A stretch of 22,224 nucleotides of DNA, taken from IMG/VR virus record IMGVR_UViG_3300037562_000102, positions 1 through 22,224 of that record. One strand, given 5' to 3'. Both the position numbers and the translations under genes were made by a program. The notes under the pieces are model-generated. The model saw nothing but the letters and a program-made list of their open reading frames with translations, was not told where the DNA came from and did no database searches. The DNA comes from a virus. Each line of letters starts with the position of its first letter. The first letter of the stretch is position 1. Below are positions 1 through 7,111 of the stretch, piece by piece.

Positions 1-2
1 AA

Positions 3-179
3 TTTGGCTGTCTGCCGCTGAACAAGTGGGAGGGCGATTTCGTGGTCGATATTCTCGACCGCGCATCATTTTACACCGTCCCCACGCCCAGGCAGTTGGA
101 CATTATCGACGAGATCCTGACGAAGTACCGGACTTACAAGAAGCGCAACGGCGACGAGCAATCGTTCTGGAAATCCTAG
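3..179 (+). CDS. Unidentified phage protein, C-terminal end only
   Basis: The reading frame is open from the left edge and ends at TAG 177-179, giving about 58 C-terminal residues; the start lies outside the window. The piece contains a tryptophan-containing segment (KWEGDFVVDIL) followed by TPRQLDIIDEIL and a basic tail (KYRTYKKR). This spaced helical arrangement is often seen at the ends of small phage replication-region proteins, but I cannot name a family from it. The Prim-Pol/VapE primase gene starts 45 bases downstream in the same direction, so it is probably part of the replication operon. The call as coding is fairly secure because of the protein-like composition and operon position; the function is unknown. 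Confidence 0.6.
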   Translation, partial: FGCLPLNKWEGDFVVDILDRASFYTVPTPRQLDIIDEILTKYRTYKKRNGDEQSFWKS

Positions 180-224
180 AGCGATTGCTTCCGGCCGCCA
201 AGTTCCCAAGGAGGCCAGACCAAG

Positions 225-3200
225 ATGAACGCCCACACAGTCGACCCTGAGCAGCAATTCCGTCAGACCGGCGTTCGCGCCGCCGGGATCCTGCTGGGGC
301 TTGGGTACCACGTCATTCCGACCAAGGGGAAAGATCCTTACGAGATCGGATGGCAAACGAATATTTACCCTGTATTTGATCTTGAGGCACGAATACTTAA
401 AGGCGACAATATCGGGGTGCTATTTGGTCAGGACCTCGGCGACGGGACGCGGTTGATCGCCCTCGACGTCGATTTCGAAGACCCCAAGCTCGCCGCTGTC
501 GTTCGGGCGCTGCTGCCTGACGCCTCGGTCCGGATTGGCCGCGAGCCAAAATTCCTGATGCCGCTGCGCGTGCGCGACGCCGAGGCGGGCAGCCGGGATT
601 TTCGTTTTTACAAGGGGGAGGGACCGGGAGCGGAAAGCTGCGCTATCCAGGTCCTGGGGCGTGGCCAAAAAGCGCCGGCCGGGCCGAAGCAGGCGGTGGT
701 CTGGGGCATTCATCCGGGGACACAAAAGCCGTACGTTTGGCGCCCGGATTCGGCCGGGCGTAATATTTACCAGAGGCGGCCCGGCGACTGGTCGCTGATC
801 GAAGACCTCGCCGGCTTTATGACGGGGCTGGGGGCCGCGCTCGAGCCGCTGGGCTGGAAATTGCGGGAGCCGGGCCACCAGAGCACCGGCGACCCGTTCG
901 AGGGCGTCCTGAGCCCGCGCATGATCGCCGACGCCAGGGCGACGCTGGAGAGCGATCTGGCGGCGCTCGCCGGCATGGGGCCGGGCACGCTGCGCGGGAC
1001 GCGATGCTATGAGCTGGGGCTCAGGATCGGCGCGGTGATCAAGGCCGGCCATATCGATCTGGACCGGACGGTCGGGCGGTTGCGCGAGGCCATGCCTGAT
1101 AACGACAACGCATGGTCGCGGGAATTTCAGCGCGGGGTGTTCGAGGCGAAGGGGTTGCGGCAAGCCAAGATCGGCGAATCGGAAAATGTCGATTGGGCCG
1201 GGGCCGCGAAGGCGCAGGGGTTCAATTTCGAGAGTGCGTTCAAGCCATCGCCGGAAGACGAGCAAAAGTTCAAGGCCGAAGACGCGGACGCGGCGAAGGA
1301 CATTTACCGGCGCCCTTTGATCGCTGGCGTTTGTGACATCCTGCACAAGGGCTGCCGCGAGCGCGACGCGGAGAAGAGCCGCCGATTGAAGGAAATGGCG
1401 CGGGGCTTCATGGCGTCGCTGCTCGCCGCGGACATGGCCACGCACGCGGAACTGTCGGCGCAGTGGGAGCAGAGCGTCCTGACGCTGCACGACAAGGCGC
1501 ACACGGCGCAGGCGCAGGTCGAGAAAGACGCGGTTCCGGGCTTGCGGCCCACCGAAGCCGGGTGGGCGCTCTGCGCCGCCAAGCTGATGTCGGCGGGCAA
1601 GACTGCCGGCGAGGCGATCCGCGCCGCGCAAATGTTGCACAAGACGCCCGACGACGGCGACCCCATGGGGCACGAGGAAGAGGAGATCCTGCGCGGGTTG
1701 GGCACAATCGGCTGGTCGACTGACGCGCAGGGAAATGCTGACTCGAAGGCGTGGTCGGATTTTGCGTTTTTTCTCGCGCTCCAGCTCAATGTCTGGCCAT
1801 TTTATGATTCTTTTGTCCAGCGCACTGTGTTTCGTCGGCTGGTGAAGCGCGCGCCAAGCCGCGAGGTGGTTGATGACGCGGCCCTCGATCGGTGGAGTTC
1901 GGGCACAGACGCGGCGGTCGCCGGACTGTGCTCGCTGGCGACCGATCGCACCAAGCCGTGGGGCGGCGTGAATTACACGCCAGCGGCCCGCGACGTCGAA
2001 ATGTGGCTGGGCGACATGGCGCACAGGCGCGATTTCAACAGCATGTCGTCGCGGATGAAAAATTGGGAAGCGTGGGATGGCGTGCGCCGGCTCGATTCCT
2101 GGCTGCCCAGGTACACCGGGCATCGCCTGTTCGTGGACAAGGATTACGATTACGTTTCGTTGCTGGGGGCCTACTGGATGGCCGGTTTTGTGTCTCGCGC
2201 CGAAGTTCCGGGCACCAAATTCGATTTGACGCTGGCCCTCGCGGGCCTGGGTGGGTCGGCCAAGACCAAGATGCTGCGCGTCATCGCCAACGAAACGGCG
2301 CGTGGCGTATCCGTCAGCGCTTTCAAAGAAAGCGGGCATCTTAAATTCGACAGTTCGTCCAATCTCAATCACGCAGCCATGTCCATGGCGGGAAAGCTGA
2401 TTTTGGAAATGGCCGAAATGCTTGACTTGCGCGGGCACAACACGGAGAGCCTGAAGGCTGTCCTGACGCCCGTATCCGACGAGGGGCGCGGCATTCACGG
2501 CAAGGACAGCTACATCCAGCTGCGCCAGTTTGTCAACGTCATGTGCGTCAATGGCGTGGTAAAAGACAAGAGCGCTGGCGCGGTCGCGGCGGAACTGGCG
2601 CGGGCCGCCACACCCGAAGCGCGCGACGATCTGGTGCGCGGCTACGTCAGGGAAATGGATTTCAGCTTTTTGCGAGACCCCACGGGCAACCGCCGCATAG
2701 GCGTGGTCAAGATGCTGGTTTACGAAGTGGACACCGGCGGACTGGTCGAAGAACTACCTCAGCTGATCGCCGAAGCGCGCGCACGGGCCACCGAGTTCGG
2801 GCTGTGCGAAAAGGCCGGTGTGCGCGAGTTGCCCATGCCGCTGAGCTTGCGCGCCATGATTGGAGAACTCGAGGGGGACTTCATGGTGGCGGGCGACATG
2901 AAGCGTCGCCTGACCGACGAGCTGTCGGCCATAGCTCAGCAGATTCACGGCAAAAACGAAAAAATCGACGACGACTGGCGCAAGTGGACCGACTTCCTGG
3001 TGGTCTACAAAGACATGAGGGAGGCGGTGGAGGCGCGCACGCGCGCCGAGCGCGACGATTTGCAGACCGCGCTGGAGCAGCTTGGGTTCAAGCGCCACAA
3101 CGGGACGGGAAACCAGCTTTGGTTTGTGAAGGGCGTTCTGGTGGAGCGCAAGACCCAAAAGCTGGCTGCTCTTCGATTTGGCGGCGGCGGCGGGAACATC

Positions 3201-3272
3201 CAGTCGTGGGAACTCATGGATTACGGGGCCGTGGGGCGTCCACCGAACGAGAGACCTTTTAAGCCGGAGTGA
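225..3272 (+). CDS. Bifunctional primase-polymerase / VapE-type helicase
   Basis: A 1015-residue protein likely to prime and unwind phage DNA at the fork. The N-terminal third resembles the archaeo-eukaryotic primase (Prim-Pol) domain: the acidic metal-binding motif LIALDVDFED lies at about residues 77-86, and a later GIHPGTQKPYVW segment at about 151-162 matches the conserved end of that domain. The C-terminal half resembles virulence-associated protein E (VapE, P-loop ATPase): Walker A-like GLGGSAKT at 674-681, an acidic Walker B-like LILEMAEM, and LRDPTGNRRIGVV, the NRR box typical of the family. The Walker A has alanine where glycine normally precedes lysine, which is unusual. ATG 225 is supported by AAGGAGG at 208-214. 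A terminator follows the stop directly. The family call is confident; the exact enzymology is inferred. Confidence 0.85.
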   Translation: MNAHTVDPEQQFRQTGVRAAGILLGLGYHVIPTKGKDPYEIGWQTNIYPVFDLEARILKGDNIGVLFGQDLGDGTRLIALDVDFEDPKLAAVVRALLPDASVRIGREPKFLMPLRVRDAEAGSRDFRFYKGEGPGAESCAIQVLGRGQKAPAGPKQAVVWGIHPGTQKPYVWRPDSAGRNIYQRRPGDWSLIEDLAGFMTGLGAALEPLGWKLREPGHQSTGDPFEGVLSPRMIADARATLESDLAALAGMGPGTLRGTRCYELGLRIGAVIKAGHIDLDRTVGRLREAMPDNDNAWSREFQRGVFEAKGLRQAKIGESENVDWAGAAKAQGFNFESAFKPSPEDEQKFKAEDADAAKDIYRRPLIAGVCDILHKGCRERDAEKSRRLKEMARGFMASLLAADMATHAELSAQWEQSVLTLHDKAHTAQAQVEKDAVPGLRPTEAGWALCAAKLMSAGKTAGEAIRAAQMLHKTPDDGDPMGHEEEEILRGLGTIGWSTDAQGNADSKAWSDFAFFLALQLNVWPFYDSFVQRTVFRRLVKRAPSREVVDDAALDRWSSGTDAAVAGLCSLATDRTKPWGGVNYTPAARDVEMWLGDMAHRRDFNSMSSRMKNWEAWDGVRRLDSWLPRYTGHRLFVDKDYDYVSLLGAYWMAGFVSRAEVPGTKFDLTLALAGLGGSAKTKMLRVIANETARGVSVSAFKESGHLKFDSSSNLNHAAMSMAGKLILEMAEMLDLRGHNTESLKAVLTPVSDEGRGIHGKDSYIQLRQFVNVMCVNGVVKDKSAGAVAAELARAATPEARDDLVRGYVREMDFSFLRDPTGNRRIGVVKMLVYEVDTGGLVEELPQLIAEARARATEFGLCEKAGVRELPMPLSLRAMIGELEGDFMVAGDMKRRLTDELSAIAQQIHGKNEKIDDDWRKWTDFLVVYKDMREAVEARTRAERDDLQTALEQLGFKRHNGTGNQLWFVKGVLVERKTQKLAALRFGGGGGNIQSWELMDYGAVGRPPNERPFKPE

Positions 3273-3289
3273 CCAGACAAACGAATACG

Positions 3290-3321
3290 AAACCGGGCTT
3301 TATTTTGCCCGGTTTTTTTTT
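3290..3321 (+). terminator. Rho-independent terminator after the primase-helicase gene
   Basis: A perfect 9-bp stem (AAACCGGGC 3290-3298, GCCCGGTTT 3307-3315) with an 8-base T-rich loop is followed by an unbroken T run to 3321. It lies 18 bases past the stop codon and should end the replication operon transcript. Confidence 0.93.
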
Positions 3322-3334
3322 GTTGCGCGGAGCC

Positions 3335-3668
3335 AGTTAGTGAGTTAGCGGCTGAGTTAGCGAGGGGCGGTGCGGAATAACCTATTTTTTACGTGCTAAG
3401 TTGTTGTTTTATATATATATATATTTTATTAGATAATTAGTTAGTATAAAAAAGCAGGTAGCCTCGCGCGGAGAAAGTGGTCTGTGTGCGTGCATGCAGT
3501 GGTACGCGCGCGCACGCACACACACACACACATGCGCGCATGCACGGGCCCAAAGTACTTCTCATGACTAACTAATTCATATATTCTGAGTCCCTAGAAG
3601 AATAAGGGAAAAATCGAGTTAGCCACTTTTTGGCCGGCCAAAGCTGACTAACTCAGACTTGCTAACTC
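3335..3668. repeat. Interspersed GAGTTAG/CTAACTC repeats
   Basis: GAGTTAGCG occurs at 3342-3350 and 3354-3362, 12 bases apart, with a partial AGTTAG at 3335-3340. GAGTTAGC recurs at 3616-3623. The inverted form appears as CTAACTC 3648-3654 and GCTAACTC 3661-3668. The copy at 3616 and the one at 3648 flank the TTTGGCCGGCCAAA palindrome, making a larger dyad. These look like iterons or protein-binding sites. Confidence 0.6.
3483..3546. repeat. Alternating purine-pyrimidine tract with inverted repeat
   Basis: From 3502 to 3546 the bases alternate purine and pyrimidine almost without a break, mixing CG and CA steps including a (CA)n run. TGTGTGCGTGC at 3483-3493 is exactly complementary to GCACGCACACA at 3512-3522, so the segment could extrude as a hairpin. 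Sequences of this kind favour left-handed or cruciform DNA under negative supercoiling. Confidence 0.6.
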
Positions 3669-3738
3669 ATCTCCACACTTGACAGTACTCGTATTCTATG
3701 GTCAGTGTGCCCAGTAGCCCGTCTTCTAGGAGACTCTA

Positions 3739-4326
3739 ATGAAAAGTAGCACTTTAGTTAATCATGAGCGCCGTGAGCGGCTAATAAGAGAGTTGTATGA
3801 CAGTTGGGGAGGTGATTCTAAAGGGTTAGGTAAAAGTCGCTGGCGGCAGGCGTCTCGGGAAGCTGAGCACGCATGCGCCGCAGAATTTGGCGCCGCGCGT
3901 GGGTGGTCGGTTAGCAAGAGTGTGTTCGGGTTAAAGACGCTCGGCGCCGGTGGCGTGCACCTGCACAACGACTACACGGTCAAGTACCCGGTTTTTGACC
4001 ATTCAAGGTATTATCGTAGCGGAGGTCCACGCAATCGTTGCGCAGCTGCTATTGTAACGCAGCCGTATGCAGTGTGTTTTAGCGCATACGATAGAGTAGC
4101 GGAACACTACGGATTGCGCTGGCAGATTCTGGAAAATGAAGGTTGGTGCCACCCTAATGCTTTTTGTGTGGTTTGGACGCGGAATGATGGAGCATTTAAG
4201 CCTCCGCTTGGTCCAATCATGCGCAAAGCCGCAGAGGAAGGTGACTGCTGGGTACTCGATGGCGGCCTTTCTAACGTGCGCCCTGGCATCAGCGTCTGGT
4301 TTTACGGGTGTGGCTCTGAGCTTTGA
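3739..4326 (+). CDS. Hypothetical protein, 195 residues
   Basis: I do not recognise a family. ATG 3739 has a good ribosome site (AGGAGA at 3728-3733). The protein starts with a charged helix (residues 7-17), then a basic stretch, and has a C-terminal half rich in aromatic residues and cysteines (GWCHPNAFCVVWTRND, then WVLDGG and VWFYGCGSEL). No signal peptide or membrane segment is seen. Base composition and codon use are more mixed than in the flanking replication and head genes, which suggests a recent arrival. It follows the repeat-rich intergenic region and ends at a double hairpin shared with the convergent methyltransferase gene. It could be an accessory or host-interaction gene; this is a guess from position only. 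Confidence 0.7.
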   Translation: MKSSTLVNHERRERLIRELYDSWGGDSKGLGKSRWRQASREAEHACAAEFGAARGWSVSKSVFGLKTLGAGGVHLHNDYTVKYPVFDHSRYYRSGGPRNRCAAAIVTQPYAVCFSAYDRVAEHYGLRWQILENEGWCHPNAFCVVWTRNDGAFKPPLGPIMRKAAEEGDCWVLDGGLSNVRPGISVWFYGCGSEL

Positions 4327-4388
4327 TTTGTTGCGCAGCACATGCAAGATAACCGCGTCCGCGCGCCAGTACCTGACACGCGCATACG

Positions 4389-4420
4389 AAAAAGGCCCCT
4401 GCGCGAACAGTGGCCTTTTA
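4389..4420. terminator. Bidirectional-looking terminator between convergent genes
   Basis: AAAAGGCC at 4390-4397 pairs with GGCCTTTT at 4412-4419, with an inner CTG/CAG extension and a CGCGAA loop. The A and T flanks give a T run on either strand, so it can end the upstream plus-strand gene and the minus-strand dam transcript. Confidence 0.75.
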
Positions 4421-4446
4421 ATGCTAGTCCAAGAGAACTGTTGAGG

Positions 4447-4496
4447 AAGCGCTCATAGGAGTTAGCCTGGGGAGAGTGCCCCAGGCTTTAGCGCTT
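4447..4496. terminator. Second nested hairpin at the convergent junction
   Basis: The inner stem AGCCTGGGG 4464-4472 / CCCCAGGCT 4479-4487 is perfect with a 6-base loop. An outer stem AAGCGCT 4447-4453 / AGCGCTT 4490-4496 encloses it. T runs are short, so it may be a weak terminator or a transcript-stabilising structure; it starts directly beyond the dam stop codon. Confidence 0.6.
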
Positions 4497-4497
4497 G

Positions 4498-4989
4498 TCA
4501 ACCCGCCATCATCAAAAATCCGAAGCCTGCGCACGCCGCTTGCCACAGCGCCGATGTTCCTCGTTTTCCTTTGCTCATAAGGCACGTTCCTTGTGCCGGG
4601 GAGCGACCACGGGTCCCGTCAGGACCGATAAACTTGATCTTGCCCTTCACAAACAGGATCCAGTCCGCGCGGCGCGCGCTGGCCTGCCACCATGGCGCTG
4701 ACGTGCGATCGGGCGTTAAGGCGACGCCGTTGCCGTGGTCCATGAACTTGTCCAGCCACGGTTTGATGCCGTTGCGGCCGCCGAAGGGCGGGTTCATCCA
4801 AATAAACCCGTCCCACGACTGGGCGAGACTGTCGGCGGTAATGAAGCGCTTTGCCGACACGCAAGCGAAGCGGCGGTCCTCCGGCGCCGCCACGTCGAGG
4901 TCGAAGTAGGGCTGCCCCAGCGCGGCAAACACTTCAGGTGGTGTGTACCATTCATCGGTCGCGCCGACGCTCTGCTCGTGCGTTCCCAT
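4498..4989 (-). CDS. dam: Phage-type DNA N6-adenine methyltransferase (Dam family)
   Basis: A 163-residue protein that should transfer a methyl group from S-adenosylmethionine to adenine N6 in DNA. The N-terminus DEWYTPPEVFAALG (12-25) and the catalytic NPPF at 66-69 (in IWMNPPFGGR) are the hallmarks of the short phage N6-adenine methyltransferase family. The frame is open further upstream, but that part overlaps the DUF932 gene and a hairpin and is not protein-like, so I place the start at ATG 4987-4989. It is the second gene of a minus-strand operon after the DUF932 gene, 52 bases apart. No matching endonuclease is seen, so it is an orphan methylase, perhaps guarding phage DNA from host restriction or modulating replication or packaging. 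Its recognition site cannot be read from the sequence. Confidence 0.85.
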   Translation of the reverse strand: MGTHEQSVGATDEWYTPPEVFAALGQPYFDLDVAAPEDRRFACVSAKRFITADSLAQSWDGFIWMNPPFGGRNGIKPWLDKFMDHGNGVALTPDRTSAPWWQASARRADWILFVKGKIKFIGPDGTRGRSPAQGTCLMSKGKRGTSALWQAACAGFGFLMMAG

Positions 4990-5012
4990 TTTATTTTTCC
5001 CCAAGAGTGGAT

Positions 5013-5036
5013 AGGCCCGGCAGCGATGCCGGGCCT
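5013..5036 (-). terminator. Strong hairpin between the DUF932 and dam genes
   Basis: AGGCCCGGCA 5013-5022 and TGCCGGGCCT 5027-5036 form a perfect 10-bp stem with a 4-base loop, just after the DUF932 stop. No T run follows on the minus strand, so it is more likely a partial attenuator or mRNA-stabilising hairpin than a full terminator; the dam start lies 24 bases beyond. Confidence 0.55.
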
Positions 5037-5041
5037 TGATT

Positions 5042-6181
5042 TCAGGCGGCGACGAGGTCGAGAAGGTTTCCGGCGGCGCGTTCGACCGAGACGCGGGTAT
5101 CCTGGTGCTCGATGCTCTTGGCGTAGGCGGTGGCGCCGCACACGACGTCCCACAAAGTTTCGACGGGCCGGCCCTCCTCGTCTTCATGCGCGGCTTGGGA
5201 TCTCGCGATAAGCGAGGAGGTCCAGTTGCGGCCTTTCAAGAAAGCCTCAACATTGTCGATCTTGCGCTGCTGGGCGGCTTGCAGCGTGGCCTCGATCGGG
5301 GTGGCTGAGCTATGGGCGTAGGCTTCGAGGACGGGCAGCGCCTCCTCGAGCCACTTGTCGGGGGCCGCCGCCGTGTGGCGGATGCGCAGCTCGGTCACGT
5401 CACGGGCGTTATGGACGATGCGGTTGCAGCAGACGTAGTCGAAGAGGAACGTCGAGACAGCAAAAGCGGAGGACCCCACCTCGGAGTTTTGAACGAAAAA
5501 GCCGCGAGCCAAGGAGCCGCTTTCGCCGTTGCGGCGGTTCGGGATGGTGACGCGGTTCTGCTCGTCGGCGAGGAACACGAACATGTCGCGGTCGCCGGCG
5601 TAGAGTGTGGTGTTGGCCTTGGTCACTTCGACCGCCTTGCCAAACTCGCCCGGAACACGCCAGCCGCCGGTGATGCCATCGCCGACCCGATCGACGAGGG
5701 CGTTGACCACGTCGCTGTTCCAGATGCGGCCATACTTCGGGCCGGTGGCGGCGACGAGTGACAAGCTGCTTACACAATCGTCTCCCACGATATTTTCTTC
5801 GCGGCGCAGTAGCAGGCCCACGTCGGAGATGCCGCGCTCAATCTTCAGGCCGTAGTTGATGCAGTCGGCGGCGAGCGGGGCCGGCAGGCCGCGCAGGTAG
5901 CCGGCGGGGGCGGCGGCGAGATTGGCCAACTGCCCGAACGCGAAGTGGCTGGGGTTGGCGGCGTGGCCTTCCTTGCCGACGATCACGAGGCCCTGATGGG
6001 GGCAGCTCGGATCGGGCTGGGCGGTGACGCCGCGGCTCGAGACGATCTTGCCGCGCGAACGGTCGCGCTGGGTGTTGACGTGATCCTGCAAGTCGAGCAG
6101 GGAAGTGAAGCGCTCGTCGCTGGGGCGCGAAGCCCACTGGCGGGAAGCGGCGGTCAGGATGGAGGCGTTCTGGATGGCCAT
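5042..6181 (-). CDS. DUF932-family phage/plasmid protein
   Basis: A 379-residue protein of the DUF932 family, widespread in phages and plasmids with no settled biochemical role. Signs are the QLANLAAAPAGYLRGLPAPL segment (about residues 84-103), which matches the family pattern of a QLA motif followed by Pro-x-x-Tyr-Leu and LPA, and the later DYVCCNRIV plus LRIRHT blocks (about 240-262). The start ATG 6179-6181 has an AAAGGA ribosome site 8 bases upstream on the minus strand. It heads the minus-strand operon with dam and is read from a candidate promoter at 6233-6261. Codons 12-24 are encoded in the 37-bp sequence that is repeated at 6834-6870. Some annotators name such proteins after neighbouring replication or repair genes; I would not assign a function. 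Confidence 0.82.
   Translation of the reverse strand: MAIQNASILTAASRQWASRPSDERFTSLLDLQDHVNTQRDRSRGKIVSSRGVTAQPDPSCPHQGLVIVGKEGHAANPSHFAFGQLANLAAAPAGYLRGLPAPLAADCINYGLKIERGISDVGLLLRREENIVGDDCVSSLSLVAATGPKYGRIWNSDVVNALVDRVGDGITGGWRVPGEFGKAVEVTKANTTLYAGDRDMFVFLADEQNRVTIPNRRNGESGSLARGFFVQNSEVGSSAFAVSTFLFDYVCCNRIVHNARDVTELRIRHTAAAPDKWLEEALPVLEAYAHSSATPIEATLQAAQQRKIDNVEAFLKGRNWTSSLIARSQAAHEDEEGRPVETLWDVVCGATAYAKSIEHQDTRVSVERAAGNLLDLVAA
6112..6148. repeat. 37-bp perfect direct repeat, copy 1
   Basis: The 37 bases here are identical to 6834-6870. This copy lies inside the DUF932 gene, covering roughly codons 12-24 of the minus-strand reading frame. A shared CAGGAT follows both copies a few bases beyond the perfect match. 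Confidence 0.95.
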
Positions 6182-6232
6182 GGTGCTGGTCCTTTGGTCG
6201 GTGGCTGCCGGCGTCTCGTTTGCCGATGACCC

Positions 6233-6261
6233 TTTATGCGCTCAATCGTATTCGGTTGCAA
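6233..6261 (-). promoter_or_regulatory. Candidate sigma-70-type promoter for the DUF932-dam operon
   Basis: Read on the minus strand: -35 TTGCAA (6261-6256), 17-base spacer, -10 CATAAA (6238-6233). The predicted start is about 45 bases upstream of the DUF932 ATG. The spacer contains ATACGATTG, the same word found in the spacer of the divergent plus-strand promoter. Confidence 0.6.
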
Positions 6262-6315
6262 CAATAATCTCAGGGAAAATAACTTTTTGTGGAAGTTGAC
6301 AAGCGCATACGATTG
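6243..6315. promoter_or_regulatory. Shared operator-like words in divergent promoters
   Basis: CAATCGTAT at 6243-6251 is the exact inverse complement of ATACGATTG at 6307-6315. Each sits in the middle of the 17-base spacer of its own promoter, at nearly the same offset (bases 5-13 and 6-14), both preceded or followed by GCGC-type bases. This fits one regulator binding and controlling both directions. Confidence 0.55.
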
Positions 6316-6324
6316 CCCCATATT
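6296..6324 (+). promoter_or_regulatory. Candidate sigma-70-type promoter for the plus-strand small genes
   Basis: A perfect -35 TTGACA (6296-6301), a 17-base spacer and -10 CATATT (6319-6324). Transcription would start near 6331, only about 18 bases before the ATG at 6349, leaving just room for its ribosome site. Confidence 0.65.
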
Positions 6325-6348
6325 GAGGACATCGAACAGGAGAGACCA

Positions 6349-6555
6349 ATGTCCAGCTTTCATCGGGACTACCACGAGGCGCGCAAAGCCGCCGCGCAAT
6401 TGGCCAACGAGCTTAAGAAAGAAGTCGGGCTTGAAAAGTTCTCTGAGTATGGGAAGCCCGGCTTTCGGGTGTTCTCGCTACCCAAGCTGGAGAACCGGTG
6501 TGGTTTTGAGCTGCGCTGTGAGACAGTCACTCCAACGGTGCTGCCGATTGCGTAG
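6349..6555 (+). CDS. Small hypothetical protein, 68 residues
   Basis: I do not recognise it. The frame is open from further upstream, but ATG 6349 is chosen because ACAGGAGAG (6337-6344) lies at ideal distance and the candidate promoter would start transcripts only near 6331. The N-terminal half is a charged amphipathic helix (DYHEARKAAAQLANELKKEV) and the C-terminal half is short and mixed (GFRVFSLPKLEN, then FELRCETVTPTVLPIA), suggesting a small helix-plus-sheet domain. It is the first gene of the plus-strand unit divergent from DUF932. A small first gene beside a paired-operator promoter could be the regulator itself, but no helix-turn-helix is evident. Confidence 0.65.
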   Translation: MSSFHRDYHEARKAAAQLANELKKEVGLEKFSEYGKPGFRVFSLPKLENRCGFELRCETVTPTVLPIA

Positions 6556-6577
6556 CACGAGACAGCAGGAGAGATCA

Positions 6578-7111
6578 ATGTTTTACATAATCACAGTGAC
6601 GGCGATGGAGCCTCTTGGCGTGCTTCGGCGCAAAGGACGGCCCGTACACGAAGCGGAGGTTGCCAAGTTCGACAGGGACGACGCAGCCAACGCAACGCGC
6701 GTCGATATTGATTCGATTGGTGATAACGGTGACGCGCAGACGATCAGCATTCCGGTTGCCTATGTGCGCCCGCTCATTGCGGGACTGGAAAAAGCGATGG
6801 CCCGAATCCTGGAGGAGAGTCGGCAGCGCAAATGCTCGTCGCTGGGGCGCGAAGCCCACTGGCGGGAAGCTCGCATGAACAGGATAGGGGCTTTGCGGCG
6901 ATGGTTTGAGTTTCGCGCTGTGGCGTATCAGCAGATGTCCGCGGTGGCGCACAGGCGCGTGGCGGCGGACTGGTTTGCTCTGTCACATGCCGGCGACTCG
7001 TTGGGGCGGAATGTGCTGGTGGCGGATATGCTGGCGCACCAGAAAGAGGCCGCGCAGTGTGCGACGATAGCTCGGGCGTGCCTCATAAGATCGCTGGAAC
7101 TGGCCGACTGA
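6578..7111 (+). CDS. Hypothetical protein, 177 residues, possible fusion across a repeat
   Basis: No family recognised. ATG 6578 has AGGAGAG at 6567-6573, almost the same leader as the preceding gene. The N-terminal part (residues 1-85) looks like a small beta-rich domain ending in a helix (LIAGLEKAMARILEESRQR). Residues 86-98 are encoded by the 37-bp repeat shared with the DUF932 gene. After it, from Met at 6875-6877, comes an Ala-rich helical part to the end. The repeat lies exactly at the change in character, so the gene may be a fusion of two older genes, or translation may restart at the internal ATG 6875. The IS element begins about 30 bases past the stop. Confidence 0.6.
   Translation: MFYIITVTAMEPLGVLRRKGRPVHEAEVAKFDRDDAANATRVDIDSIGDNGDAQTISIPVAYVRPLIAGLEKAMARILEESRQRKCSSLGREAHWREARMNRIGALRRWFEFRAVAYQQMSAVAHRRVAADWFALSHAGDSLGRNVLVADMLAHQKEAAQCATIARACLIRSLELAD
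6834..6870. repeat. 37-bp perfect direct repeat, copy 2
   Basis: Identical to 6112-6148. Here it lies within the plus-strand gene, read on the opposite coding strand from copy 1, so the plus transcript carries 37 bases fully complementary to the DUF932 message. Confidence 0.95.

Larger units (their letters stand above)
3322..3738. other. Repeat-rich, AT-rich non-coding region; candidate origin or control region
   Basis: About 417 bases with no convincing gene. It holds repeated GAGTTAG words on both strands, an (AT)7 run at 3411-3424 within a wider AT-rich stretch, a long alternating purine-pyrimidine tract at 3502-3546, and a 14-base palindrome TTTGGCCGGCCAAA at 3629-3642. A TTGACA hexamer at 3679-3684 lacks a well-spaced -10 box, so I do not call a promoter. 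Repeats plus an easily melted AT run next to a primase-helicase gene is the usual look of a phage origin, but no experimentally known origin motif is recognised; an operator or transcription-control role is equally possible. Confidence 0.4.

Noticed and set aside
420-2498. 692-residue open frame on the minus strand
   Set aside because: It lies fully antisense to the primase-helicase, is rich in Arg, Pro and His as expected of a high-GC shadow frame, and has no family motif.
3502-3546. CA/CG repeat as a CRISPR-like array
   Set aside because: Simple dinucleotide repeat with no spacer-repeat structure.
3679-3702. Promoter before the orphan gene at 3739
   Set aside because: A perfect TTGACA is present, but no -10 hexamer lies at 15-19 bases; the closest TATGGT is only 12 bases away.
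4990-5187. 66-residue N-terminal extension of the Dam protein
   Set aside because: It overlaps the end of the DUF932 gene and a strong hairpin, and the sequence is Ser/Pro/Arg-rich shadow; the family starts near the chosen ATG 4989.
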